Source: Spirochaetota bacterium (GTDB lineage: Bacteria > Spirochaetota > UBA4802 > UBA5550). Taken from it: 38,297 bases of DNA. The DNA lies in assembly GCA_024276015.1 (NCBI GenBank), contig JAJRXZ010000008.1, positions 1-38,297 of the forward strand, written 5' to 3'. This document shows, piece after piece, positions 16,391 through 24,675 of the stretch. Position numbers and translations under genes: made by a program. The notes beneath the pieces were generated by a model, which was not told the origin of the DNA, did not search any database, and saw nothing but the letters and a program-made list of their open reading frames with translations. Positions within the stretch are counted from its first letter, which is position 1, and the number at the start of each line of letters is the position of its first letter.

Positions 16391-17797
16391 TTAAATTTGC
16401 AATCTGCTTTTTATCAGAAATATCTGATCTTTTATACTGTCCGTTGATGTGCTTCCCTGAGATATTTTTCTTTCGGTTGATCTTGCCGGATCAATGATGT
16501 CTTCAATATCATTATCAAAAAACAGAGAAAAACTTTTCAGTGTCTCGGTCTTGAGGTTAAAAAAATCAACATTTTCCTCCTCGCAGTAGCGGACAATACT
16601 TCCTACGATTTCGTGGGAATCTCTGAAAGGCACGCCCTTCTGTGCAAGATAATCGGCAATATCGGTTGCCGTTGAAAAATTTCTGTAAATCGCCTTTTTC
16701 ATTCTGTCTTTATTGATTTTCATGCCTTTAAGCATTTCATTCATGCCTTCAAGACTTAAAATTACAGTGTCGATTGAATCAAATAGGGGTTCTTTATCCT
16801 CCTGGAGATCTCTGTTATAAGTCATGGGCAGGCCCTTCATAACAGTAAGAAGAGAAAAGAGATTGCCATAGAGTCTGCCTGTTTTACCTCTCACAAGTTC
16901 GGCAATATCGGGATTCCTCTTCTGAGGCATAATTGACGACCCTGTTGTAACATTGTGGGCAAGTGATATAAAACCAAATTCCGCTGAAGACCATAATACT
17001 ATTTCTTCGCAAAATCTCGACAAGTGCATTCCAAGTACGGATGCGAAATAGAGAAAATCCAGAATAAAATCTCTGTCACTGACTGCATCCATTGAATTGA
17101 GATTTATTTCCCTAAAGTCTAACCTCTTCTTTACGAATTCTCTGTCAGCAGGATAATTCACTCCTGCCAGGGCACCGGCTCCAAGGGGCAGCAAGCTGCA
17201 TGCTTCGGCAGCATGATCGAGCCTTTTCATATCTCTTATAAATTTCCATGCATAGGCCAGCATATGATGGCTGAACCTCACAGGCTGGGCAACCTGTAAA
17301 TGTGTATAACCCGGCATAACCGCATCAATATTCTTTTCCGCCAGTTTGACCAGAAGGACTATTAAACTCTTCAGAAGTTCTTTGATCAGAGATATTTCAT
17401 CTCTCAGGTAGAGCCTCATGTCAAGGGCAACCTGATCATTCCGCGATCTGGCAGTATGAAGTTTTTTTCCTGTTTCGCCTATCTTCTCTGTAAGTCTTGA
17501 TTCAATATTCATATGAATATCTTCAAGAGATCGCGAAAAAAGAAACTTCCCCTTTTCAATTTCCTCCCGGATCTCATCAAGCCCATTTACTATCTTTTTC
17601 AGCTCTTCATCATTTAAGATGCCCATCTTATTGAGCATTTCTGCATGGGCTATGGAGCCTTTTATATCCTGCCGATACATTCTTGAATCAAACTGAATTG
17701 AAGCGGATATCTCTTCCGTTATCGGAGAAGACGAATCTGCAAATCTGCCTCCCCATAGTTTCTCATTTTTCCGCTTCCCGGTGGAATTATCTTTCAT
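16391..17797 (-). CDS. argH: Argininosuccinate lyase
   Basis: The protein has 468 residues, the normal length. ArgH splits argininosuccinate into arginine and fumarate in the last step of arginine synthesis. The fumarase/aspartase superfamily signature GSSIMPQKRNPD, with its catalytic serine loop, is present, as are LWGGRFAD at the N-terminus, HTARSRNDQVALDMRLYLRD, and MPGYTHLQVAQPVRFSHH with the catalytic His. I place the start at ATG 17797 because GGAG lies 6 nt upstream. An upstream in-frame TTG (17809) overlaps that ribosome-binding site. It follows an unknown gene by 24 bp and fliD on the same strand, so it may be transcribed with flagellar genes. No other arginine genes are nearby. Confidence 0.95.
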   Translation of the reverse strand: MKDNSTGKRKNEKLWGGRFADSSSPITEEISASIQFDSRMYRQDIKGSIAHAEMLNKMGILNDEELKKIVNGLDEIREEIEKGKFLFSRSLEDIHMNIESRLTEKIGETGKKLHTARSRNDQVALDMRLYLRDEISLIKELLKSLIVLLVKLAEKNIDAVMPGYTHLQVAQPVRFSHHMLAYAWKFIRDMKRLDHAAEACSLLPLGAGALAGVNYPADREFVKKRLDFREINLNSMDAVSDRDFILDFLYFASVLGMHLSRFCEEIVLWSSAEFGFISLAHNVTTGSSIMPQKRNPDIAELVRGKTGRLYGNLFSLLTVMKGLPMTYNRDLQEDKEPLFDSIDTVILSLEGMNEMLKGMKINKDRMKKAIYRNFSTATDIADYLAQKGVPFRDSHEIVGSIVRYCEEENVDFFNLKTETLKSFSLFFDNDIEDIIDPARSTERKISQGSTSTDSIKDQIFLIKSRLQI

Positions 17798-17821
17798 TAG
17801 ATTCTCCAACGCAATTTTCTT

Positions 17822-18820
17822 TCAGTTCCCAATTTCCCTGATCAACAGATCCACATACTCTCCCAGATCATTAATTGCAGGCATTATTTCATACTCAAGA
17901 ATGTCGGCAAGGCTGATAATATCGTCATTCTCCATTGCTTCGATTATCTCGTTCAGGAATGCCATTACATCATTATTGACCGACTCAAGAGAGATATCGT
18001 CTATTATCAGGTTTGACAGATCGATCCCAAAAACCGGAGCAATCTGGTAACAGATCCTTGTATAACGAAGCATAAATTCTATAAATTCATTCAGTTTTTC
18101 AACACCTTCGCTATCCTTACCGGATTGAAAAGAGACTGCCGTTTCTTCGATTTTTTTTGCAGCAGCAGGCAGAGTCTCCTTCACTTCATACAAAAGCGTC
18201 ATTAATTCATCGGGTGAATCTATGCTTTTAAGTATCAACGATTTCATCTCCTCACTCAACAGGAGATTTCTGTAAATTTCTTTCAATCCTGTAAAAAGGA
18301 CTGCGCTCTCTTCAAGCCGTTTTATGAGGCTATTATCTTCCTTTATAGTGACAATGCGGGCTCCAAGTTCCTTTAATTCGGATTCAAATTCAATTATGGA
18401 TTTATCTCTGTATTTCAACTGTTCCCGATCAATTCCAATGAGATTTATGATCTTATCGAGCACATCTATCATCCAGTCAATCCCTTCAGACAGATTGGAG
18501 ACTTCATGCCTGTCTATAGTTCCTTCCTTACTGCTCCTGTCAATAAAATCCAGAACCTTGCTGCAGTAAAGCGTCCCTTCATCAATTGTAGAAAAAATGA
18601 TATTTGCTCTGGATTCTATTACACAGTTTATTATATCTACATCTGCCAACTCAAAGTCATCTACCTCTTCAACCCGGTATAATTTCTTGTCAATAAAAAC
18701 TTCGTTAAATATTAAACCTCTGTCACTTGCCCACTTGGATATTGACGCAATAATATTCGAAACCTTGTCTTCATCCCCCAGTTGAAATTCAATGGGATGA
18801 TTGTTTATTAGTACTTCCAA
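17822..18820 (-). CDS. Conserved-looking protein of unknown function between fliD and argH
   Basis: The protein has 332 residues and I recognise no family. The first 70 residues (MEVLINNHPIEFQLGDEDKV, then GLIFNEVFIDKKLYRVEEVD) look like a small beta-rich domain, possibly ubiquitin-like. The rest is acidic and almost entirely helical, with coiled-coil-like stretches (about 125-160 and 190-300). It has no signal peptide, membrane segment or cysteine cluster, and is probably cytoplasmic. It starts 69 bp after fliD and ends 24 bp before argH, same strand. The place after fliD is often taken by filament chaperones such as FliS, but this protein is much longer and does not look like FliS. A flagellar role is inference from position. 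Confidence 0.75.
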   Translation of the reverse strand: MEVLINNHPIEFQLGDEDKVSNIIASISKWASDRGLIFNEVFIDKKLYRVEEVDDFELADVDIINCVIESRANIIFSTIDEGTLYCSKVLDFIDRSSKEGTIDRHEVSNLSEGIDWMIDVLDKIINLIGIDREQLKYRDKSIIEFESELKELGARIVTIKEDNSLIKRLEESAVLFTGLKEIYRNLLLSEEMKSLILKSIDSPDELMTLLYEVKETLPAAAKKIEETAVSFQSGKDSEGVEKLNEFIEFMLRYTRICYQIAPVFGIDLSNLIIDDISLESVNNDVMAFLNEIIEAMENDDIISLADILEYEIMPAINDLGEYVDLLIREIGN

Positions 18821-18889
18821 AACATACCTCTGTTTAATGTTATTTATATTTGCGGGACGATTCTAATCCATCCTAAATGTAAGTATGAC

Positions 18890-20908
18890 CTATTTCCTCT
18901 GCCCCGATCCGCCAAAATAGTTTTTCATCCAGTTTCTCTGGTTTTTTGCTCCGGAAATTGCCTGTTCCATCTTTGCAAATTTCCTCTTCAACTTTTCTTC
19001 ATAAACTTTTAAATGCATCTCATGCTTCTCTATTCTCTCATCAGCCATTTTAATGGAACTGTTCTCCAAATCGATCTTTGTCGATATAATATTCTTTCCG
19101 AATGACACATAGGGTTTCAGGGTCTGAACAACTGAATATGCAAGACCGCTGTCAATCCTGTTATCTCCGTCATTATCGGAACCAAAGAACATTTTTACTC
19201 CTTCAGGATTTTCAATAATTGTGTTCCTCAACTTTGACTCGTCAATAACCAACTTGCCGTCTTTAATGGTTCCCCATGCGGCATTTATTTCTCCTGTGGA
19301 AACTCCGATGTCGGATAAAAGTTTAATCTGTTTATCGGCTCTGTTCGGGTATGCCGCTCCGATTGTCCTTTTCAATGAATTTTCAAGCCTGATAATTGTC
19401 ATGTCGCCTATAAATATTCCCCTTTTAGGTTTTTTACCGCCTCTGCCCATGGGTTTACTTACTTTCTCAGCTTTGATCAGATCCTTATGAAAATCAATAT
19501 ACTTATTATATGCCTCAACAAATTTTTTTATCTTATCGATAGATTTATCAATATCGGGCTCAACTTTCAATTCAACGGGCCTCTTTGAAGTGCCTTTTAA
19601 ATTAAGAGTAACTCCCTTAATGGCATCATTTATACCGTTATTTTTCTCTCTTGTAACCTCTATCCCATCAATTTTGAATTTTGCATTTTGCGCTTTTGTT
19701 ATTACATTTTTTGCTTTATATAGACCTTTTTTACTCTTCTCCGGCGTAACTAACTTTGCATCGGAAAATTCAGCCGAGCCTTCATTGCAGAAGAATATTA
19801 TCTTACTTATTGTTTTACCGGCAAAATCCTTCCATATCGGGATTTCCTGACGGCCCTTTGAATCCTTATCAACAGAATATACCTTCTCCGTTCTTTTCCC
19901 CTTTTCTTCAGAGATCACGCCTACGCCAAGAATAGTATCATACTTTACCTTTTTTCTTTTTTCAACGGGCCTGATCCTGGAAATATTATAACCGTATAAC
20001 TCTATACCTTTAATATTTATTTTTTCCTTTGGTCCCAATTCAACTTTAAAGGGGATCAATTGATCTTCCTTAGAAGGCGCTTTATAACTAAAATTAAATT
20101 CCAGTTTGGTATTATCCTTCACTTCACTCTTTACAGGAAGAATGTATTCCTGCCAGAGAAGGCCCTGAAGTTTTATTTTTTTCCCCTCCCTGCCTACAGT
20201 AATACTGCCTGTCTGTTTATCAATTTTTTTGCTGCCAAGATATCCGGTAAAATACCTTCTGTCAAAAACAATGTTCTGCTCTTTTTTTTCAAGCTCCTTT
20301 GCACTCTCAACAAGGCCTATCTTATTTAACAGCTTGAAATCGCCTTTAATTTTTATCTCGCCTTTTTTTCCCGTTATCTTTGACTCAATGGTAATAATAT
20401 TTTTCGATTCTGAACTTTTGATCAAAGATATATCGACTATGTCCGATGCCACCTCATCAATTCTGTCTCTTAATTTTTTCAGCGGACCGCCTCTGAATTT
20501 AATCGAATGAGACTCGCCGTTTACTTCAATATTGAATTTCCCGGCGGGTAAATTTTTGTTAATATCAACCGGGTCCGTAGCTATTTTATGGGTTGATGCT
20601 ATCTGAAGGACCTCGATCTTATTTATTTTGCTCAGAGCATTCCTGTTTGCAACGGCTTCAAGTACTAGCGGGTCAGATGACCTTGCAATTTTGTCATCAT
20701 AGGATGCGCGGAATCCGAAAAGTTCCTTTGCCTGTTTGTTCAGGTCTTTCAGATGCTGACCCAGAACTTTGAGAGCATCTCTTCGAAGCTCATTTTTCTT
20801 TTTATCCTTTTGAAGCTGCTTTATAGGTTTAGCTTCAACCTCCAAAAGCTTTTTTATAATATCGTTAGTTTTAATACCGGATGCCAGTCCATCCATTGTT
20901 ACAGGCAT
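18890..20908 (-). CDS. fliD: Flagellar filament cap protein FliD (HAP2)
   Basis: The protein has 672 residues, long, as in spirochaetes. FliD caps the growing filament and guides flagellin folding. The N-terminus is typical (MPVTMDGLASGIKTNDIIKK, LLEVEAKPIKQLQ) with a coiled coil (D0/D1). The C-terminal FliD domain contains LLSDIGVSTGEINAAWGTI, KLVIDESKLR, a long helix from about 605 (ISTKIDLENSSIKMADERIE), then KFAKMEQAISGAKNQRNWM. The middle region (about 150-420) is lysine-rich and beta-rich and varies in the family. The start is fixed by AGGAG 6 nt before the ATG. It heads the fliD, unknown gene, argH series. Confidence 0.93.
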   Translation of the reverse strand: MPVTMDGLASGIKTNDIIKKLLEVEAKPIKQLQKDKKKNELRRDALKVLGQHLKDLNKQAKELFGFRASYDDKIARSSDPLVLEAVANRNALSKINKIEVLQIASTHKIATDPVDINKNLPAGKFNIEVNGESHSIKFRGGPLKKLRDRIDEVASDIVDISLIKSSESKNIITIESKITGKKGEIKIKGDFKLLNKIGLVESAKELEKKEQNIVFDRRYFTGYLGSKKIDKQTGSITVGREGKKIKLQGLLWQEYILPVKSEVKDNTKLEFNFSYKAPSKEDQLIPFKVELGPKEKINIKGIELYGYNISRIRPVEKRKKVKYDTILGVGVISEEKGKRTEKVYSVDKDSKGRQEIPIWKDFAGKTISKIIFFCNEGSAEFSDAKLVTPEKSKKGLYKAKNVITKAQNAKFKIDGIEVTREKNNGINDAIKGVTLNLKGTSKRPVELKVEPDIDKSIDKIKKFVEAYNKYIDFHKDLIKAEKVSKPMGRGGKKPKRGIFIGDMTIIRLENSLKRTIGAAYPNRADKQIKLLSDIGVSTGEINAAWGTIKDGKLVIDESKLRNTIIENPEGVKMFFGSDNDGDNRIDSGLAYSVVQTLKPYVSFGKNIISTKIDLENSSIKMADERIEKHEMHLKVYEEKLKRKFAKMEQAISGAKNQRNWMKNYFGGSGQRK

Positions 20909-21079
20909 TTTATGCTCCTTATTAAATTACCGGATATGAAATTATAAAATATACTTCATTTTAATATAACAAATATAATAAAAAAAGCTCATCATTATAT
21001 TATCGGCAATTAAAAAATATAAAAAGCACAATATTAGACCATATTACAAGATTATAAAGAGACATAATTTTTTTTGTAA

Positions 21080-21156
21080 ACAATAAAAAAACCACTGAAA
21101 TCAATATGTTAAGACAAATGATCATTATTGCATATATTAATTAAATCAGTGGTTTA
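21080..21156 (-). terminator. Probable terminator for flaG, with a large loop
   Basis: Arms AAACCACTGA (21089-21098) and TCAGTGGTTT (21146-21155) pair perfectly over 10 bp. On the minus strand the stem is followed by a T-run (plus-strand A-run 21085-21090). The 47-nt loop is unusually long and holds the 10-bp palindrome AATGATCATT. The rest of the 370-bp gap between flaG and fliD (20909-21278) is AT-rich, and I see no other feature in it. Confidence 0.5.
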
Positions 21157-21278
21157 ATTATTAGAAAAATAATTTAAAAATGACACACTATTATCTCTGA
21201 CAAAAAATATCTTTTTTATGCCATTTTTCTAACAACTAACAGAAAAAGCAAGCTCATCCGAAGAGCAGGAGCATACTG

Positions 21279-21620
21279 CTATCTTGACTCATCTACAAGC
21301 ATACCAAGATATTCCTGAATATGCTGATTTAACTTTATCAGATCTTTCGGAGGAATTTCTCTAACAACCTCTTTTGTTTCCGTATCAACAACTCTAATAA
21401 TGATCCTGTTGTTTTCCTCATAATATGAGAAAGAAACTCTCTCATTAATATTCTCCATCGAACTGTTAAGTTTATCAACAATTCCAGCAACTTCGTTTTT
21501 ATCAGGCTCTCTAACAGACGAAGCTTCCAATTTTACGCTGCTTTTGTTCGAATGATCTGCAGCAGAGCGGTTGCTCACTCTATAACTGTCGATTCGTTCA
21601 ATTATACTTCCTATATTCAT
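21279..21620 (-). CDS. flaG: FlaG family flagellar protein
   Basis: The protein has 113 residues, the normal size. The C-terminal FlaG domain is clear: FSYYEENNRIIIRVVDTE, then EVVREIPPKDLIKLNQHIQ. The N-terminal half is Ser/Asn-rich and probably disordered. FlaG proteins affect flagellar filament length or assembly, though their mechanism is poorly defined. It lies between flaB and fliD on the same strand, the common position. The ribosome-binding site is ideal (AAGGAGG, 8 nt before ATG). A second AAGGAGG lies about 21 nt further upstream. A terminator after flaB (21689-21726) means it has its own promoter or lives on readthrough. Confidence 0.92.
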   Translation of the reverse strand: MNIGSIIERIDSYRVSNRSAADHSNKSSVKLEASSVREPDKNEVAGIVDKLNSSMENINERVSFSYYEENNRIIIRVVDTETKEVVREIPPKDLIKLNQHIQEYLGMLVDESR

Positions 21621-21688
21621 AATAATTACCTCCTTGTAAATTCAAAACCTCCTTAAAATAAATTTAAAACCGGCCCGCCGGTATTGAT

Positions 21689-21726
21689 TAAAAAAATTCC
21701 CCTCTCCGGATATAAACCGGAGAGGG
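21689..21726 (-). terminator. Rho-independent terminator after flaB
   Basis: A perfect 10-bp GC-rich stem (CCCTCTCCGG at 21700-21709, CCGGAGAGGG at 21717-21726, 7-nt loop) is followed on the minus strand by GAATTTTTTT. It lies about 45 bp after the flaB stop and is the clearest terminator in the window. Confidence 0.88.
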
Positions 21727-21771
21727 TTGAAACCGGCAGCACTGTTTTACCGGCTTCAAACCGTTTGATCC

Positions 21772-22614
21772 TTATTCAAGCAATTTTATTATCAGCTTGG
21801 GCTTAAAATTAGCCTGAGCCAACATCGCAACACCAGTTTGAACAAGAATCTGGTCCCTTGTAAACTCAACTATCTGAGCTGCCATATCTACGTCTCTGAT
21901 CCTGGAATCAGCAGCCAGTAAGTTCTCATAGGAAAGACTCAGGGCTTTAATAGTATTTTCCATCCTGTTGTAATACGCGCCAAGATCTGCCCTCTGACGA
22001 TTCAGCTTTTCTAAGGCCGAATCAATTTGTCCTATCATGACATTGGCATTTCCAACGGTTGAAATCGTGCGTTTCTTATTTCCCTCAAAGAGGAAAAGCG
22101 ACTTCGCACTTATAGTTTTAATATACACCCTGATCCTCTGGTTGCTGTTTGCGCCAACATGGAAGAACATGCTTCCTGTCTTACTGCCTCTGGCAAATCT
22201 GCCCGTAAAGATCTTTAACCTGTTGAACTCAGCAGAAGTCGCGATTCTGTCAACTTCGTCTATAAGCTGAGATACCTCAACCTGTATCTGAGTTCTGTCG
22301 CTGTTGGAATAAATTCCGTTAGCAGACTGAACAGAAAGAGTCCTGATACGCTGCAGAATATCATTAACCTGCTGGAATGCGCCTTCAGCGACCTGAATAA
22401 AAGAAAGACCGTTCTGAGCATTTCTTTCTGCCTGAACCAGGCCCAGTATCTGTGTCCGCATCTTTTCGGATACGGCAAGACCCGAAGCGTCATCTCCTGC
22501 GCGATTAATCATTTCACCGGATGCAAGCTTTTCTATTGACTTATCCAGTCTTGAGGCAACCTTTTGCATTTGCCTGTTTGCAAATATAGCGCTCATGTTG
22601 TGGTTGATTCTCAT
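21772..22614 (-). CDS. flaB: Flagellin FlaB (first of two paralogues; downstream copy)
   Basis: The protein has 280 residues, a core filament flagellin of spirochaete FlaB type with short central domain. The N-terminal D0/D1 is [15 protein letters not shown], then [20 protein letters not shown]. The C-terminal D0/D1 contains [38 protein letters not shown] and VQTGVAMLAQANFKP. The extreme C-terminus (KPKLIIKLLE) differs from the common QSVLQLL ending. The frame is open for 32 codons upstream, but the start at 22614 is fixed by the flagellin N-terminus and by GGGAGGG 6 nt before the ATG. It has an elaborate 400-nt leader with hairpins and a strong terminator after it. Confidence 0.95.
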   Translation of the reverse strand: MRINHNMSAIFANRQMQKVASRLDKSIEKLASGEMINRAGDDASGLAVSEKMRTQILGLVQAERNAQNGLSFIQVAEGAFQQVNDILQRIRTLSVQSANGIYSNSDRTQIQVEVSQLIDEVDRIATSAEFNRLKIFTGRFARGSKTGSMFFHVGANSNQRIRVYIKTISAKSLFLFEGNKKRTISTVGNANVMIGQIDSALEKLNRQRADLGAYYNRMENTIKALSLSYENLLAADSRIRDVDMAAQIVEFTRDQILVQTGVAMLAQANFKPKLIIKLLE

Positions 22615-22634
22615 ATTAACCCTCCCTTGTTTTG

Positions 22635-22698
22635 TGCTGAACCTGCCGATTTTTTTTTTGGCAGATCCAGGTTTTTCAGCATTCACATCATGTGAATG
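22635..22698 (-). repeat. Leader hairpin and palindrome just upstream of flaB
   Basis: TGCTGAA/TTCAGCA arms (22635-22641, 22675-22681) enclose CTGCC/GGCAG (22643-22647, 22660-22664) around a run of ten T (A on the transcript). Directly beside it is the near-perfect palindrome CATTCACAT-C-ATGTGAATG (22680-22698). Both lie in the flaB 5' leader. The ribosome-binding site itself stays outside the stems. Confidence 0.5.
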
Positions 22699-22765
22699 AA
22701 GGAACTGCATAAGCAGTTCAAAGGTTTTCTCCTTTTCGAGTTACCCGGACTGCCCATAATCCAAA

Positions 22766-22832
22766 GCAACACCGGCTGCTGAATCCCGTCCGGCAGCCGG
22801 TGATGCCCTCCCTGCATCACCGGCTGCCGGAC
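22766..22832 (-). promoter_or_regulatory. Competing hairpins in the flaB leader with a GGA-containing loop
   Basis: A perfect 19-bp stem (22788-22806 with 22814-22832) has a 7-nt loop that reads AGGGAGG on the transcript. A third arm at 22766-22779 is a 13-of-14 copy of the arm that pairs with 22793-22806, so two hairpins can form but not together. No T-run follows, so this is not an ordinary terminator. The loop sequence is identical to the flaB Shine-Dalgarno core. A CsrA-type site is one reading (inference). Confidence 0.55.
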
Positions 22833-23017
22833 AGCAGGCCGCTGACAGGAAATATCATGCTGCTTAACAACATACAATCCCCATTGCTGAATATAGAGTA
22901 TGCATATTCCAAACTGCGCCGAAATAGTGCAATACCTGACAGTCACGGTACTCAAAGGGTTAAGAATCACCACTGTTTTCAAAGAACCGATATAATTACT
23001 TATGGGACTTGTTTAAT

Positions 23018-23872
23018 CTATGCTCCACTTAACAGCCTTAGAACAGATTGAGTCTGCAGATTAGCCTGAGCTAACATTGCGGTTCCACTCTGAACCAGTA
23101 CTTGATTCTTGGTAAAATCTACCATTTCATCTGCAACATTGGCATCTCTGATCCTTGATTCGGCTGCCTGAATATTTTCAAAAGCCGTGAGAAGACCCCT
23201 TGCAGTTTTATCAAGTCTGTTGTAATAGGCGCCCAGGTCGGCTCTCTGTTTCGAGAGTCTCTGCAGAGCGCTGTCCATCATGCCTATCGCCGCATTGGCT
23301 CCCTCCGGAGAAGACAGGGACACTATTACTTTTCCGGTACCGTCTCTGAACCTGAAAGCCTGAGCCGTCATAGTTCCTATATAAACCCGCTCACGCTGGT
23401 TCATATTAGCACCAAGATGGAACCACATACTTGCCTTTGGATTTATTTTTGAGAATTCCCCGGTCAGAACTTTAAATCTGTTAAACTCTGCCTGGGACGC
23501 AATTCTATCAACCTCGTCAACCAGAGCCGACACCTCAACCTGAATAAGCTGTCTATCCCTGTTGGAATAGATCCCATTTGCGGACTGAATAGCAAGAACC
23601 CGTATTCTCTGGATTATGGATGCAGTCTGAGCAAGATATCCTTCGGCAGTCTGAACAAATGACATGCCGTCTTCGGTATTCCTTTCAGCCTGTTTCAATC
23701 CCATGATCTGGGTTCTCATCTTTTCAGATACCGCAAGTCCCGAGGCATCGTCACCGGCCTTGTTAATTCTCTCGCCTGAAGAAAGCTTTTCCATATTTTT
23801 GTTCACTTCCCAGTGAGAAAATTTTAAAACTCTGTTTGCGTTTATTGCGCTCATATTGTGATTAATTATCAT
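23018..23872 (-). CDS. flaB: Flagellin FlaB (second paralogue; upstream copy)
   Basis: The protein has 284 residues, a core filament flagellin. N-terminus [20 protein letters not shown], then [19 protein letters not shown]-terminus [38 protein letters not shown], and [12 protein letters not shown], a more typical ending than its neighbour. The frame extends 25 codons upstream, but the start at 23872 is set by the family N-terminus and AAAGGAG about 6-8 nt before the ATG. The two flagellins are similar but clearly diverged, as in spirochaetes with several FlaB core proteins. They may be one transcript or two. The 403-bp gap between them contains hairpins but no classical terminator. Confidence 0.95.
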   Translation of the reverse strand: MIINHNMSAINANRVLKFSHWEVNKNMEKLSSGERINKAGDDASGLAVSEKMRTQIMGLKQAERNTEDGMSFVQTAEGYLAQTASIIQRIRVLAIQSANGIYSNRDRQLIQVEVSALVDEVDRIASQAEFNRFKVLTGEFSKINPKASMWFHLGANMNQRERVYIGTMTAQAFRFRDGTGKVIVSLSSPEGANAAIGMMDSALQRLSKQRADLGAYYNRLDKTARGLLTAFENIQAAESRIRDANVADEMVDFTKNQVLVQSGTAMLAQANLQTQSVLRLLSGA

Positions 23873-24399
23873 TTTACACTCCTTTGTATTTTTATGTTTT
23901 GGCTTCCTTGCCATGCCAATTTTGAGGGCAGCTAAAACCGGTCCCAATTTATAATTAGGTGCTGAGCAATAGACTCAACCAATGGGAACAGTCCTGTTCC
24001 AGGCTTGTATCTGGGCTAATACAAAACTGTAACAGAATACTATTGCCATTATTTCAAGACTATTAAGTTTTCAAAGATCCCATAAGAAAAAGGGATAATT
24101 TCCCTTACTCGTTAAATCGTCTCCTATGGTATCGATGTTTAGCGTGATTACAAAGGATTATAGATGATTATTTGATATTATAGAACAATACAGATCAATT
24201 TCATAGGATATCTACTTATTTACATTTTTTTTCATTTTTTTTAAAAAAAATCAACTTTTTATACCGGACAATATAAAAGAGATTGATAATTTGAAGTTGA
24301 CAAAAACTATTTCTTCTGTTATGAATCGCTGGAAATCGGAAAGAGTAAAAAAGATAGATAAAATTTGCACTTTTATATATTCAGGCAGGAGTTACTTTC
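23873..24399. other. 527-bp intergenic region between flaB and the cupin gene
   Basis: This divergent region should hold the flaB promoter on the minus strand, but I find no convincing sigma-28 or sigma-70 match there. It contains a near-perfect palindrome GGAACAG-TC-CTGTTCC (23995-24010), about 120 bp upstream of the flaB start, which could be an operator or leader hairpin, and a small hairpin AAGGGA-taatt-TCCCTT (24090-24106). No gene is visible. Confidence 0.4.
24297..24325 (+). promoter_or_regulatory. Predicted promoter for the cupin gene
   Basis: TTGACA at 24297-24302 and TATGAA at 24320-24325 are separated by 17 bp and lie about 75 bp before ATG 24400. Confidence 0.45.
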
Positions 24400-24672
24400 A
24401 TGAAAATTAAAGTTGAAAAGCCGGATAGAGAAAAACTAAATTCCCTTAATGTAACGGATTGGCCCGTATGGGAAAAAGAAGTGTCGGAATTTGACTGGTA
24501 CTATGACAGCAATGAGGAGTGTTATTTGCTGGAAGGGAAAGTGGTCGTAAAAACCGAGAACGGCGAAGAAGTTGAATTCGGGAAAGGGGACTTTGTCACA
24601 TTTCCCAAAGGTTTATCATGCAAATGGTATGTAAAAGAACCGGTTCGAAAGCATTATACATTCAAAGATTGA
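24400..24672 (+). CDS. Small cupin-domain protein (DUF861/cupin_3-like)
   Basis: The protein has 90 residues and is a single conserved beta-barrel. The pattern EFDWYYDSNEECYLLEGKVV, then EEVEFGKGDFVTFPKGLSC and KWYV, is characteristic of the cupin_3 (DUF861) group. Stand-alone members are common and mostly of unknown function; some relatives act on ureidoglycine or in ethanolamine utilisation. The typical cupin metal histidines are absent, as is usual in this group. GGAG lies about 10 nt before the ATG and a promoter is visible. It ends 3 bp from the convergent TPR gene. Confidence 0.85.
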   Translation: MKIKVEKPDREKLNSLNVTDWPVWEKEVSEFDWYYDSNEECYLLEGKVVVKTENGEEVEFGKGDFVTFPKGLSCKWYVKEPVRKHYTFKD

Positions 24673-24675
24673 TCA

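Noticed and set aside
22615-22710. Longer N-terminus for the downstream flaB (32 extra residues)
   Set aside because: The flagellin N-terminus and an ideal ribosome-binding site fix the start at 22614. The extension covers leader hairpins.
22788-22832. The 19-bp hairpin as an ordinary terminator for the upstream flaB
   Set aside because: No T-run follows the stem on either strand.
22950-23000. Sigma-28-like sequence (ACCGATATAA) on the plus strand
   Set aside because: It points away from flaB and the -35 part has wrong spacing.
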